NCBI RefSeq assembly: GCF_004804355.1
Contig: NZ_SRWZ01000007.1
Span: forward strand, 186,001-250,000
Source of the DNA: Cognatitamlana onchidii
GTDB lineage: Bacteria; Bacteroidota; Bacteroidia; Flavobacteriales; Flavobacteriaceae
DNA length: 64,000 nt
Reading direction: 5' to 3'
In this document: positions 17,836 to 26,577 of the stretch, piece by piece
How the letters are laid out: each line of letters begins with the position of its first letter
Position numbering within the stretch: position 1 is the stretch's first letter
Program-made: the position numbers and the translations under genes
Notes under the pieces: model-generated
Seen by the model: only the letters and a program-made list of their open reading frames with translations
Told to the model about the DNA's origin: nothing
Database searches by the model: none

Positions 17836-19689
17836 TTAATCAAAATCGTTACTAGTTATTAATCCCACCAACTTATTATTTTTAACAACAGGCAAACTTC
17901 TAAAATTATGCTTCTGCATAAGGTCTTTTGCATTTTTAACCGAGTCATATTGATCTATAGTCACAATACTTGTCTGCATAAGCTTTGAAACGCTATTATG
18001 AGGAACTTTGTCTTGGGCTAAGTAGGCATCTACATCAGTTGAACTTATTAGTCCTAGTAATTCTCTATCGCTATTTATAACTGGCATATGATGAATATTT
18101 TTCCATTTCATAATATTAATAACCAAATCGACACTATCTTTTTTCCCTACGGAAAAAATATCTGAACTCATAATATGCTTTACTAGCTTGCCTTTACTAA
18201 AAAAAGACTCATCAGAATGATGCACTGTACCCCAGGCCGAAACAGGATATCCCTTTTCTTGCTTCTCATACATTTTTGCTGTTAACATTTGCATAGCCTC
18301 AAAACGATGATGTGTTTTTTGAAGGTCCCTATAGTTTCTAACCATCCATTCCGAACCATTATGCCCCCTTACCCTATTGATAATAATCTTTAAATAGTAC
18401 TCGGCGTCCTTAGGAGACACCCCATACCTATAAAGCCCTTTATAAGCCATTGGTAAAAGCTCATCAATAATTAATTGATGACTAGACACATACTTTCCGT
18501 TCCAATAAAACTGAGTAGCCATTCCATATCGTGCGGCGCTAAAAAAGTTATTTTTTACATCCTTAAAATCCCATTGCTCATGGATATTATCATACTTCTT
18601 AGGCTTACCTAACATAACACCTACCCAAAACATCATATTGGCAATTTCGTCAACAGTCGTAGGCCCAGAAGGGATATATCTATTTTCAATTCTTAAGGTT
18701 GGTTTATCATTTAAAACACCATAACATACCCTATTCCAAGGGTAAACAGTTCCGTTGTGAAGTTGCAAAGCCCTTAACCTGGGTGTTTCGCCATTCTCAA
18801 TCATTTTCACACTATCAAGAACAAAATCGGTTGTTAAAAAACTTCTAAAACGCGTAATATTATCCTTAAAAATATCGGTTATTGTACCTCTCTGCCAATC
18901 CCTTCCAAAACTCACCCTAGACTGCTTTTCATTAAGTAAATATGAATTGGCTCTGGTATCGACGCTTTGGGTAAATAAGGCTATTCTTGTTTCACTCCAA
19001 AGCTCTTTTCCAAACAGAAGTGGTGAGTTTGTACAAGCACTTAAAATAGGACCTGCGATAGCTTGCGCCCAATTGTAATTGTCGACAAAACCATTAGGGT
19101 TTAATTGTAAATGCATTTGAAAACTTGTATTACACCCCTCGAGCATTACAGAATCATGTAATAAATTAAGCTCATCAACACCCTTTATATGAATATCAAA
19201 ACTCTTTCTGCGGCTCTTTTTAATGGCATCATTTAAAACGGTATAACGTTCCTTATTCGTCATACTACTCTCATCTACATTACTTACAGATAAAGATGGT
19301 AATATTCCAGTAAGCACAATTTTAATACCTTTCTTTTCGGCTACAGTTTTGGCCTTGTTTAATAAAGATTCTAGTTGTTTATGCAGTTTTGAAAAACACT
19401 CATTACCTAGCTCAAAAGTATCTAAATTAAGTTCCAAATTATAATTTCCTATCTCTGTGGTAAAATGACTATCATTAATATCCTCCAATATTTCTAGAGA
19501 TTTGCTTTCAGGAAAAAAATCTTCATTTACCATGCAAAACTCTTGCTCTGCTCCTATTCTTAGAGGACCATCATCTATTAAGCCTTTATCTATTAGCATG
19601 TCTAGTGCTTTAATATCATTTAATAAATGATGCACGTAGTTTTCTCGGTCCTTTTTAGTGTTTAGTGAGGTTATTTTTAAATTTCCCAT
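17836..19689 (-). CDS. GCS2-like carboxylate-amine ligase fused to two CBS domains
   Basis: 617 residues. The N-terminal about 480 residues resemble the glutamate-cysteine ligase 2/YbdK superfamily: GAEQEFCMVN near residue 46, a His-rich substrate region (NTSFQMHLQLNPNG), and LRIENRYIPSGPT. The C-terminal about 120 residues hold two CBS motifs (MSSDIFSVGKKDSVDLV..., MQTSIVTIDQYDSV...) ending in SLPVVKNNKLVGLITSNDFD, so adenosine-nucleotide control is likely. Fused CBS domains are not part of the basic GCS2 enzyme. Product identity is unknown. It forms a two-gene operon with the downstream AspA-type deacylase. Confidence 0.82.
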   Translation of the reverse strand: MGNLKITSLNTKKDRENYVHHLLNDIKALDMLIDKGLIDDGPLRIGAEQEFCMVNEDFFPESKSLEILEDINDSHFTTEIGNYNLELNLDTFELGNECFSKLHKQLESLLNKAKTVAEKKGIKIVLTGILPSLSVSNVDESSMTNKERYTVLNDAIKKSRRKSFDIHIKGVDELNLLHDSVMLEGCNTSFQMHLQLNPNGFVDNYNWAQAIAGPILSACTNSPLLFGKELWSETRIALFTQSVDTRANSYLLNEKQSRVSFGRDWQRGTITDIFKDNITRFRSFLTTDFVLDSVKMIENGETPRLRALQLHNGTVYPWNRVCYGVLNDKPTLRIENRYIPSGPTTVDEIANMMFWVGVMLGKPKKYDNIHEQWDFKDVKNNFFSAARYGMATQFYWNGKYVSSHQLIIDELLPMAYKGLYRYGVSPKDAEYYLKIIINRVRGHNGSEWMVRNYRDLQKTHHRFEAMQMLTAKMYEKQEKGYPVSAWGTVHHSDESFFSKGKLVKHIMSSDIFSVGKKDSVDLVINIMKWKNIHHMPVINSDRELLGLISSTDVDAYLAQDKVPHNSVSKLMQTSIVTIDQYDSVKNAKDLMQKHNFRSLPVVKNNKLVGLITSNDFD

Positions 19690-19822
19690 CCTTTATCTTG
19701 ATTGGTTCTAAGGGCTAAAATTACTCCGAATGTCGCTTTTTAAATATGATTTTTATCATGAGGTCCTCATACTGGGCAGTCTTTTAATTGTAATTGCTAC
19801 TTTTGTAACAAGAGAGCTACTT

Positions 19823-20197
19823 ATGTTTTACACCTATTCGAAAAAAGAAAAACTGAAAAGTAAAAAGCTAATTGATCAAATGTTTTCAGAAGGTCAGTCT
19901 ATATCTGTTTTTCCTTTACGATTGGTATACCTACCAGCTAGCTTTGAAGAATCTATTTTCGCCAAAACAGGCGTGTCTGTTAGTAAACGAAACTTTAAAA
20001 CTGCCGTAGACAGAAATCGTATAAAGCGTTTATTGAGAGAATCTTACAGATTGAATAAGTCCCGCTATTTTAACAATATTTCAACACAGTACGCCCTAAT
20101 GATTTTGTACATTGGTAAAGACCAACCATCGTATCAAGAAGTTGAAAAAAAAATGAATTTATTATTTGATAAATTCTCTAAAAAGATATCTAAATAA
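19823..20197 (+). CDS. rnpA: Ribonuclease P protein component
   Basis: Basic protein subunit of RNase P, needed for tRNA 5'-end maturation. From the ATG at 19823 it is 124 residues and begins MFYTYSKKEKLKSKKLIDQM, matching the usual flavobacterial RnpA N-terminus. The hallmark RNR-type motif is present as AVDRNRIKRLLRESYR. An open frame extends upstream to 19730, but its extra 31 residues are hydrophobic and unlike RnpA, so the internal ATG is preferred. The S41 protease gene starts 11 bases after the stop. Confidence 0.92.
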   Translation: MFYTYSKKEKLKSKKLIDQMFSEGQSISVFPLRLVYLPASFEESIFAKTGVSVSKRNFKTAVDRNRIKRLLRESYRLNKSRYFNNISTQYALMILYIGKDQPSYQEVEKKMNLLFDKFSKKISK

Positions 20198-20208
20198 GAA
20201 CTGATTAC

Positions 20209-21843
20209 ATGAAATTATTACTAAAAAAGAAGGTGCTTGTTCCTGTTTTGATTGGCGTGGTGTTTTTTACTACTACGGCCTTCAAAAAGGATTTTTTTGA
20301 AATAGCAAAGCAAATTGAAATCTTTACCACCTTATTTAAAGAACTCAACATGAACTATGTTGATGATACTAACCCTGGTGATTTAATGGATACCGCCATA
20401 AAAAGTATGCTATCAGACCTAGATCCATACACTAACTTTATGAATGAGCAAGATGTAGAAGCGGCAAGAATTAATAATACTGGCGATTATACGGGAATAG
20501 GCGCGAAAATTAAAACCCTGCTCGATAAGCTAATTGTTATAGAACCCTATAAGGATTATCCTGCAGATAAAGCAGGTTTAAAGGCTGGTGACGAAATTAT
20601 TCAAATAGGAAATATTCAAGTCTCAAATTATAATGACAATGCTGGAGATTTACTAAAAGGTACACCGGGCTCTGACGTTGAGATTACCTATAAACGACAA
20701 GGTAAAACAGCTACAACTCGTATTAAACGAGCAGAAGTTGAAATAAAAGCAGTTCCGCATTTTTCTATGATTAATAGTAATACCGGCTATATTGTTTTAA
20801 GCCAATTTAGTAGAAAAGCCTATGTAGAAACTAATTATGCTCTAAGAGACTTAAAAGCCCAAGGTGCCGAAAAAATGATTTTAGATTTAAGAGGTAATCC
20901 TGGAGGACTGGTTAACGAAGCTATTAAAATAGTTAACTTGTTTGTACCAAAGAACGAATTGGTAGCCACAACCAAATCAAAAGTAAAAAAATACAATAGA
21001 ACATATATCACCAAAAACGAACCTATTGATGCAAACATGCCTTTGGTTGTTTTAATTGATGGTTCTAGCGCCTCTGCAAGTGAAATTGTATCTGGAGCAC
21101 TTCAAGACCTTGACAGAGCTGTTATTGTAGGCTCTAGAAGCTTTGGAAAAGGTTTAGTACAGCGCCCTAAACCTTTAACCTACGGCACTCAAGTAAAAAT
21201 TACTATTTCAAGGTATTTTACCCCATCTGGACGATGTATTCAATCTTTAGATTATTGGAACCGTAATGAAAAAGGGGAAGCCGTAAGAGTAAAGCAAGAG
21301 AATTACAACGCTTTTAAAACCAAAAATGGTAGGCAAGTATTTGATGGCGGAGGTATATTTCCGGACGAAATTATAGGAGCTCCAAAAAACTCAACGATTA
21401 CTAAAGCTATCGTAGACAGCGATTTAATATTTGACTTTGCAACTCAATATTACTACAACCATACCTATGATGATATAAATAGCTTATCGTTATCGGCTAA
21501 TGATTTTAAAAACTTTAAAGATTATTTAATAACTCATAATTTTTCATTTGAAACAGAAACGGAAAAAGCACTTAAAAAGGCTTTTGAGACTTCAAAAAAG
21601 GAAGAGTTAAATGACAATATATCTAAAGATTATAATACCTTAATTACTAACTTAAACACATCCAAAACTTTAGTTATCGATGAAAACAAAGACTTTTTAT
21701 TAAGCCTTTTAACCGAAGATATCGTAAAAAGATATGTATATAGAGAAGGTTTGTATGAGTACTACAAAATTCATGATCCTGCTATTAAAAAATCTATGGA
21801 AATACTAGCCAAACCAACAAGCTACCAAAGCTATTTAGAATAA
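20209..21843 (+). CDS. S41-family C-terminal processing protease (CtpA-like)
   Basis: 544 residues with an N-terminal hydrophobic export segment (VLIGVVFFTTTAF). A PDZ domain occupies about residues 85-170 (YPADKAGLKAGDEIIQIGN). The catalytic core follows, with serine S289 in SASASE and lysine K314 in SFGKGLVQ. Acts in the periplasm or at the envelope on protein C-termini or misfolded proteins. It lies 11 bases downstream of rnpA, an arrangement seen in flavobacteria, so both are likely cotranscribed. The C-terminal 120 residues are helical and outside the core. Confidence 0.93.
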   Translation: MKLLLKKKVLVPVLIGVVFFTTTAFKKDFFEIAKQIEIFTTLFKELNMNYVDDTNPGDLMDTAIKSMLSDLDPYTNFMNEQDVEAARINNTGDYTGIGAKIKTLLDKLIVIEPYKDYPADKAGLKAGDEIIQIGNIQVSNYNDNAGDLLKGTPGSDVEITYKRQGKTATTRIKRAEVEIKAVPHFSMINSNTGYIVLSQFSRKAYVETNYALRDLKAQGAEKMILDLRGNPGGLVNEAIKIVNLFVPKNELVATTKSKVKKYNRTYITKNEPIDANMPLVVLIDGSSASASEIVSGALQDLDRAVIVGSRSFGKGLVQRPKPLTYGTQVKITISRYFTPSGRCIQSLDYWNRNEKGEAVRVKQENYNAFKTKNGRQVFDGGGIFPDEIIGAPKNSTITKAIVDSDLIFDFATQYYYNHTYDDINSLSLSANDFKNFKDYLITHNFSFETETEKALKKAFETSKKEELNDNISKDYNTLITNLNTSKTLVIDENKDFLLSLLTEDIVKRYVYREGLYEYYKIHDPAIKKSMEILAKPTSYQSYLE

Positions 21844-21983
21844 AGAGTAGCGTATTTTATCGGATTTTTATATTGAAAGTGCTAAGAACGATTCTCTTTA
21901 TCCATGAAATATTTACATATGTAGGTATGTCGTTAAAATTTAAGTAGAAAATATTATATTTATATCGTTTTCTATTCCCTACT

Positions 21984-22844
21984 ATGACTAAATTAATAGT
22001 AACAATATTAATTGTGCTTCAGTCTACAACGCTGTTATCTCAAAATGAACTAACTCATGAGGTTTATTTTGAGACCGATAAATATGAAGTTCCTAGTACA
22101 GAGGTTAATCGTTTATTATTATTTATTTCAAAATTAACCGATGTCGATATTGAATCTATTTCCATATTTGGCTTTTGTGATGATCGGGGAGCCGATTCCT
22201 ATAATTTAAGACTCTCTCAACAACGTGCTGATGCTATAAAAGCTATTTTTTCTAATAATGAAATAAGCGAAAGTTTAATAAACAATGTAGATGGAAAAGG
22301 AGAAATTCTGTTAATTATTGTTGAAGAAGAAGATGATATTTTAAAAATACGTGGTTTGAATAGAAAGGTGGAAATTATAGTAAAACCTAGGCCGCCTAAA
22401 CCAAAGCCTGAAACACCCAAAAAAGTTGAACCTGAAGAAAAAGGTGTTGTAGAATTAATTAATGATAGTAAGAAGGGAGATAAAATTGTTTTTAAAAATA
22501 TTTTATTTAAAACAGGCTATGCTACCGTAACACCATCATCTAAACAAACCCTTAACGACATAGCTAACGCTTTAGTTGAAAGAAAAGATATCTACTTCAC
22601 CATTCAAGGCCATGTATGCTGTACACAATATACCAGAGATGCTGTAGATAGAAAAACAAAAAAGAGAAACCTTTCTGAAGCTAGGGCAAAATATGTGTAC
22701 GATTATTTTGCGAAAAAGGGCATTGATAAAAGGCGTATGCGTCATTTAGGAATGCGTAGAAAATTTCCTTTAGGCGGTGATCCTAAATTTGATAGACGGG
22801 TTGAAATATTAATAACCCACACAGCAGAAGACGATGCTAATTAA
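21984..22844 (+). CDS. OmpA-family protein with two peptidoglycan-binding-like domains
   Basis: 286 residues with a signal peptide (LIVTILIVLQSTTLLSQ). Two OmpA C-terminal-like modules are visible. The first spans about residues 25-130 (VYFETDKYEVPSTEVNRLL, SIFGFCDDRGADSYNLRLSQQRADAIK). The second spans about 160-286 (ILFKTGYATVTPSSKQTL, FTIQGHVCC, NLSEARAKYVYDYFAKKGID). They are joined by a Pro/Lys-rich linker. No N-terminal barrel is present. Likely a periplasmic protein anchoring to peptidoglycan. It is 6 bases upstream of an LRR T9SS cargo gene, so they form an operon. Confidence 0.87.
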   Translation: MTKLIVTILIVLQSTTLLSQNELTHEVYFETDKYEVPSTEVNRLLLFISKLTDVDIESISIFGFCDDRGADSYNLRLSQQRADAIKAIFSNNEISESLINNVDGKGEILLIIVEEEDDILKIRGLNRKVEIIVKPRPPKPKPETPKKVEPEEKGVVELINDSKKGDKIVFKNILFKTGYATVTPSSKQTLNDIANALVERKDIYFTIQGHVCCTQYTRDAVDRKTKKRNLSEARAKYVYDYFAKKGIDKRRMRHLGMRRKFPLGGDPKFDRRVEILITHTAEDDAN

Positions 22845-22850
22845 TCAACT

Positions 22851-24188
22851 ATGTTTAAAACTTGGTGTTGTATTGTTACCCTTTTTTTCTGCTTAACAAG
22901 TATTGGCCAAAACACAGCTATTCCAGACAATAATTTTGAACAAGCACTAATCGATTTAGGATTAGATACACCCCCTCTCGATAATCAAGTACCAACCACC
23001 AATATTGCTAATGTTACCAATTTAGATATTAAAGGTAAGGGTATTCAGGATTTAACAGGTATTCAGGATTTTAAAGCCCTAACAAACCTTGATTGTTCGG
23101 TAAATATGCTAACAACTATCAACCTAGCACAACTTTCAAATTTAAAAATCCTGTGGTGTTTTAGTAACCAAATTAGTACTTTAAATATTAGCCAAAACAC
23201 GGCATTAACAGCTTTACGTTGCGAAAATAACATGATAACCCAGCTAGACGTATCCAATAACACTAACTTGGTTGATTTAGCTTGTGAAAACAATAACCTA
23301 AACGCTATAGATGTTTCAAAAAACACCTTTTTAAGTAGGTTTCAATGTGGAAATAATGCCTTATCAAGCTTAAATGTTACCAGCAATTCAAACCTCTCAT
23401 ATTTATCATGTGAACAAAACCAAATAGCTAGTCTTAACTTAACTAATAATGGCAATTTAAAAGTACTACTGGTTCAAAATAACCTAGTAAATACATTAGA
23501 TTTAAGTAAAAATACTGGTTTAACTACCTTAAATGCAAGCAACAATCAACTATGCCAACTTATTCTTAACAATGGTAATAACAGTAATATTATCGATATA
23601 AACTTTTCAAACAATCCTAATTTAAACTGTGTGGTGGTAGATAATCCTAATGCCGATCACAGTACTTGGATTCCTAGTACTTTTAATAATTATACCGCAT
23701 CAAATGAAGCTTGTGATGCTCAAGTCCCTGTAGATTCTTTAGACGATTTTATTGGTGTAAGTTATACACTTCCCCCAATTGTAAATGGGCAGTATTATAC
23801 ACAATCTGGCGCTAATGGTAATAGATTAAATATTGGAGATATCATTAGCGCTTCACAAACCATATACATATATAATGAAGAGAATTGTTATCGCAATGAA
23901 TCTAATTTCAATGTTTTAATTACCGATAATCCATATTACATTCCGAAGTATTTTACGCCAAATAATGATGGTTTTAATGATACCTGGGAAATTTTGGATA
24001 GTTCAAAAACGATTAATAATGTGAGTATTTTTAACCGTCATGGAAAATTATTAAAGTTTTTACCTGGAGACACTCCAAAATGGGATGGGACTTATAGAGG
24101 CCTCCCAATGAATACAGACAGTTACTGGTACGAAGTAGTTTTAAATACGGGCCAAGTATTAAGAGGTTATTTTGCGCTAAAACGTTAA
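22851..24188 (+). CDS. Leucine-rich-repeat protein with T9SS type B (gliding-associated) C-terminal domain
   Basis: 445 residues, signal peptide ending SIGQ. Residues about 55-280 are short LRR-type repeats of about 21 residues built on L-x-x-L-x-C/L-x-x-N-x-I/L (for example LTALRCENNMITQLDVSNNTNL). The C-terminus YIPKYFTPNNDGFNDTWEI...GRYFALKR-type sequence is the gliding-motility-associated CTD that targets proteins to type IX secretion and the surface. Likely a cell-surface binding or adhesion protein. Coupled to the OmpA gene upstream; converges with the acetyltransferase gene. Confidence 0.88.
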   Translation: MFKTWCCIVTLFFCLTSIGQNTAIPDNNFEQALIDLGLDTPPLDNQVPTTNIANVTNLDIKGKGIQDLTGIQDFKALTNLDCSVNMLTTINLAQLSNLKILWCFSNQISTLNISQNTALTALRCENNMITQLDVSNNTNLVDLACENNNLNAIDVSKNTFLSRFQCGNNALSSLNVTSNSNLSYLSCEQNQIASLNLTNNGNLKVLLVQNNLVNTLDLSKNTGLTTLNASNNQLCQLILNNGNNSNIIDINFSNNPNLNCVVVDNPNADHSTWIPSTFNNYTASNEACDAQVPVDSLDDFIGVSYTLPPIVNGQYYTQSGANGNRLNIGDIISASQTIYIYNEENCYRNESNFNVLITDNPYYIPKYFTPNNDGFNDTWEILDSSKTINNVSIFNRHGKLLKFLPGDTPKWDGTYRGLPMNTDSYWYEVVLNTGQVLRGYFALKR

Positions 24189-24196
24189 AAATTTAT

Positions 24197-24640
24197 TTAC
24201 TGTCTTAACATTGCTATATGTGGAATACCATCTTCCAGATAAGATGCTCCCACGGCCTCGAATCCGCAGTTAGTATAAAATTTTTGTAAATAACACTGTG
24301 CCGAAATCTTTATAGTTTTTTGATTATAATAAGTTTCTATAGCATTTATTGACGCTTTCATAATATCATAACCGTAACTATGCTTACGTTCCTCTTTGGC
24401 CACCACAACCCGACCAATACTAGCTTCTTCAAAATACAAACCAGGTTTAAAAATTCGCGTATAAGCAACCAACTTATCTGCCTTAAAACCGAGTATATGT
24501 AGAGCATCTTGGTCTTTTCCATCAATATCTTGATAGACACAATCCTGCTCTACCACAAACACCTCACTACGCAATTGCAATAACGCATATAAATGAGCTT
24601 TGGATAATTCATCGTACGATTTTATCTTAATACTTAACAT
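24197..24640 (-). CDS. GNAT acetyltransferase, ElaA-like
   Basis: 147-residue GNAT-fold protein. It matches the ElaA pattern: LYALLQLRSEVFVVEQDCVYQDIDGKDQDALH near the N-terminus, the acetyl-CoA loop region IGRVVVAKEERKHSYGYDIM, and a C-terminal YTNCGFEAVGASYLEDGIPHIAM. No signal peptide; cytoplasmic. The acceptor substrate is unknown for the family. It sits 11 bases downstream of the CDF exporter gene and probably in one operon with rpiB and the exporter. Confidence 0.88.
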   Translation of the reverse strand: MLSIKIKSYDELSKAHLYALLQLRSEVFVVEQDCVYQDIDGKDQDALHILGFKADKLVAYTRIFKPGLYFEEASIGRVVVAKEERKHSYGYDIMKASINAIETYYNQKTIKISAQCYLQKFYTNCGFEAVGASYLEDGIPHIAMLRQ

Positions 24641-24651
24641 ATCGATTTAAC

Positions 24652-25569
24652 TTAATCCTGTACAATCACATCTTTAACATCATCTTTACCATATTCTGGT
24701 TGAATATTTACATGATTGATATCGTATTTATTAAAAACCAAATCTTCAATATCGTGTAAAATAACATCAAATTGAGACAAGGTAATATCTTCATGAAAAT
24801 CGATATGAGCCTCCAGATGAATTTCATCTTCGTTTAACTGCCAAACATGAACATGGTGCACATTTTTTATACTCTTAAAAGCATTTATCTCGTTAACAAT
24901 AGTATCTATAGGAATAGAATCTGGTGTAAAAAGCATGAGTACTCTAGTAGAATTCTTCAACAAATCAAAACCCATCCAGATTAAATAAATAGCAATAGCC
25001 AAAGTAAGTAAACTATCCACCCAATATAACTGATAGTATTTCATGAGCAAACCACCAATTAATACCGCCACACTAGCCATCATATCTGTTAACAAGTGCA
25101 AATAAGCACTTTTCATATTCATGTTAGCTTTAGAGTCTTTCTTTAGTAACAACACGCTAAAACCATTGCCTAAAATAGCAATAAGAGATAACCAAATAAC
25201 TAAATTAGATTCGATAACTTCGGGATTTCTAAATCTTTTAAACGCTTCAATTATTAATAAAATAGCTACAATCATTAGTGAAGCCGCATTAATAAAAGCC
25301 GCTAGAATTTCGGCGCGTTTATAACCAAACGTTTTTTTTGTTGAAGCTTTCTTTTTGGTTAATCGATTGGCAACATAGCTAATTATTAGTGATAAAACAT
25401 CACTAAAATTATGCAAGGCATCACTTAATAAAGCCAAACTGCCAGATACCAAACCACCAATAACCTGTGCTACGGTAATACCAATATTTAATAAAATAGA
25501 TATAACAAGATTCCGACCCTTTAAATCGGAATGATCATGTGCGTGGTTATGCCCATGATGCTGTCCCAT
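24652..25569 (-). CDS. Cation diffusion facilitator metal exporter (CzcD/ZitB-like)
   Basis: 305-residue inner-membrane exporter, probably of Zn2+ and related divalent metals in exchange for protons. It has a His-rich N-terminus (HHGHNHAHDH), six predicted membrane segments, and the two metal-site helices with LLSDALHNFSD and HLLTDMMAS. The C-terminal cytoplasmic domain (about residues 205-290) includes NVHHVHVWQLNEDEIHLEAHI. The start codon abuts the rpiB stop codon directly, so translation is likely coupled. Confidence 0.93.
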   Translation of the reverse strand: MGQHHGHNHAHDHSDLKGRNLVISILLNIGITVAQVIGGLVSGSLALLSDALHNFSDVLSLIISYVANRLTKKKASTKKTFGYKRAEILAAFINAASLMIVAILLIIEAFKRFRNPEVIESNLVIWLSLIAILGNGFSVLLLKKDSKANMNMKSAYLHLLTDMMASVAVLIGGLLMKYYQLYWVDSLLTLAIAIYLIWMGFDLLKNSTRVLMLFTPDSIPIDTIVNEINAFKSIKNVHHVHVWQLNEDEIHLEAHIDFHEDITLSQFDVILHDIEDLVFNKYDINHVNIQPEYGKDDVKDVIVQD

Positions 25570-26004
25570 TTAACAAGATAAAGGAATTTTATCGATACGG
25601 TTTTGATGTCTTCCCCCCTCAAACTCAGTGTTTAAAAATACCTCAACCATCTCGAGCGCTTGCTTAATAGCTGTAAACCTAGCGGGAATACACAAAATAT
25701 TAGCGTTATTATGACTTCTAATAAGGTGTACAATTTCTTTATTCCAGCATAAACCGGCCCTAATTTTTTGATGTTTATTAGCGGTCATTGCCACACCATT
25801 GGCACTGCCACAAATTAAAATACCATAGGTAGAATTACCATTTTCAACATCCTTTGCTACTGGATGTACAAAATCTGCATAATCTACACTATCATTGGCA
25901 TCGGTACCATAATTATTAACAGTAAAACCTTTAGACTCTAGGAGTTCTTTAATAGCAAATTTATAATCGGTTCCTGCATGGTCATTCCCAATAGAAATTG
26001 TCAT
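25570..26004 (-). CDS. rpiB: Ribose-5-phosphate isomerase B
   Basis: Interconverts ribose 5-phosphate and ribulose 5-phosphate (pentose phosphate pathway, cytoplasm). At 144 residues it has the RpiB N-terminus ISIGNDHAG with D8 and H9, and the active-site cysteine C65 in LICGSANGVAMTANK. The usual GTG-I-G loop is replaced by GSANG, a common variant. It is first in a likely rpiB-CDF-elaA operon and is preceded by a TACCTTTG -7 box. It faces away from the AT-rich region to its right. Confidence 0.94.
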   Translation of the reverse strand: MTISIGNDHAGTDYKFAIKELLESKGFTVNNYGTDANDSVDYADFVHPVAKDVENGNSTYGILICGSANGVAMTANKHQKIRAGLCWNKEIVHLIRSHNNANILCIPARFTAIKQALEMVEVFLNTEFEGGRHQNRIDKIPLSC

Positions 26005-26029
26005 AACGTTTTTATAATTTAAAGAAGTA

Positions 26030-26037
26030 CAAAGGTA
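26030..26037 (-). promoter_or_regulatory. Candidate rpiB promoter -7 box
   Basis: Minus-strand TACCTTTG is an exact TAnnTTTG match, 25 bases upstream of the rpiB start codon. No clear TTG -33 partner was found. Confidence 0.5.
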
Positions 26038-26039
26038 AC

Positions 26040-26577
26040 AATTATAAACATTGTGAATGTTGGTATTAATTACTTGTTAATAACTGTTCATTAGTTTATA
26101 AAATTTAAACTAGGAGAATTCATTTATTTTTTCAATCAGTAACATTTAGGTAACATACAAATAACTTAATGTAAATTTTTGGTTAAGTTATAAGCATTAA
26201 AAGGTATAGTTTTAAGCCATGTTAACATGACTATTTATTAAAAATTCTTGTTAATAGCGTTTTCTAACAATTGTTAATAGTATTTTACTAGAGCTTTAAA
26301 ATAAATAAGTTAAGTTTTAAAAAGCTGTTTATTTCCTATCAACAATTTTCAATAAGATACATTTCAAAATAAACTAGAAAAAAGTTATGCCACATATTAA
26401 CACACTATAATAACTATAATTTTATTTTTAAAATTTTTAAAAGAAAATATATATGTAGTATATAATGTGGATAACTATAAAAAGCTAACTCGTCTTAGTT
26501 TATGTTATACAGTATTGGACAGGACAGTTTGGTATTAATTATGTATTAAATTGTATTTTAAACAATTAACCTTTATT
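26040..26577. other. AT-rich gene-free region with DnaA box, candidate oriC
   Basis: About 540 bases with no credible ORF between divergent rpiB and a T9SS gene. It contains a perfect DnaA box, TGTGGATAA, at 26466-26474 (TTATCCACA on the minus strand). It also has three TTGTTAATA motifs (about 26074, 26249, 26270) and a very AT-rich run at about 26405-26460 that could act as an unwinding element. All genes to the right are on the + strand. A parS-like site, mnmG and rnpA lie within 26 kb. Only one perfect box was seen by eye, so the origin call is tentative; it could simply be a long promoter region. Confidence 0.4.

Noticed and set aside
19730-19822. N-terminal extension of RnpA by 31 hydrophobic residues
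   Set aside because: RnpA proteins start at the MFYTYSKKEK position; the extension has no family support.
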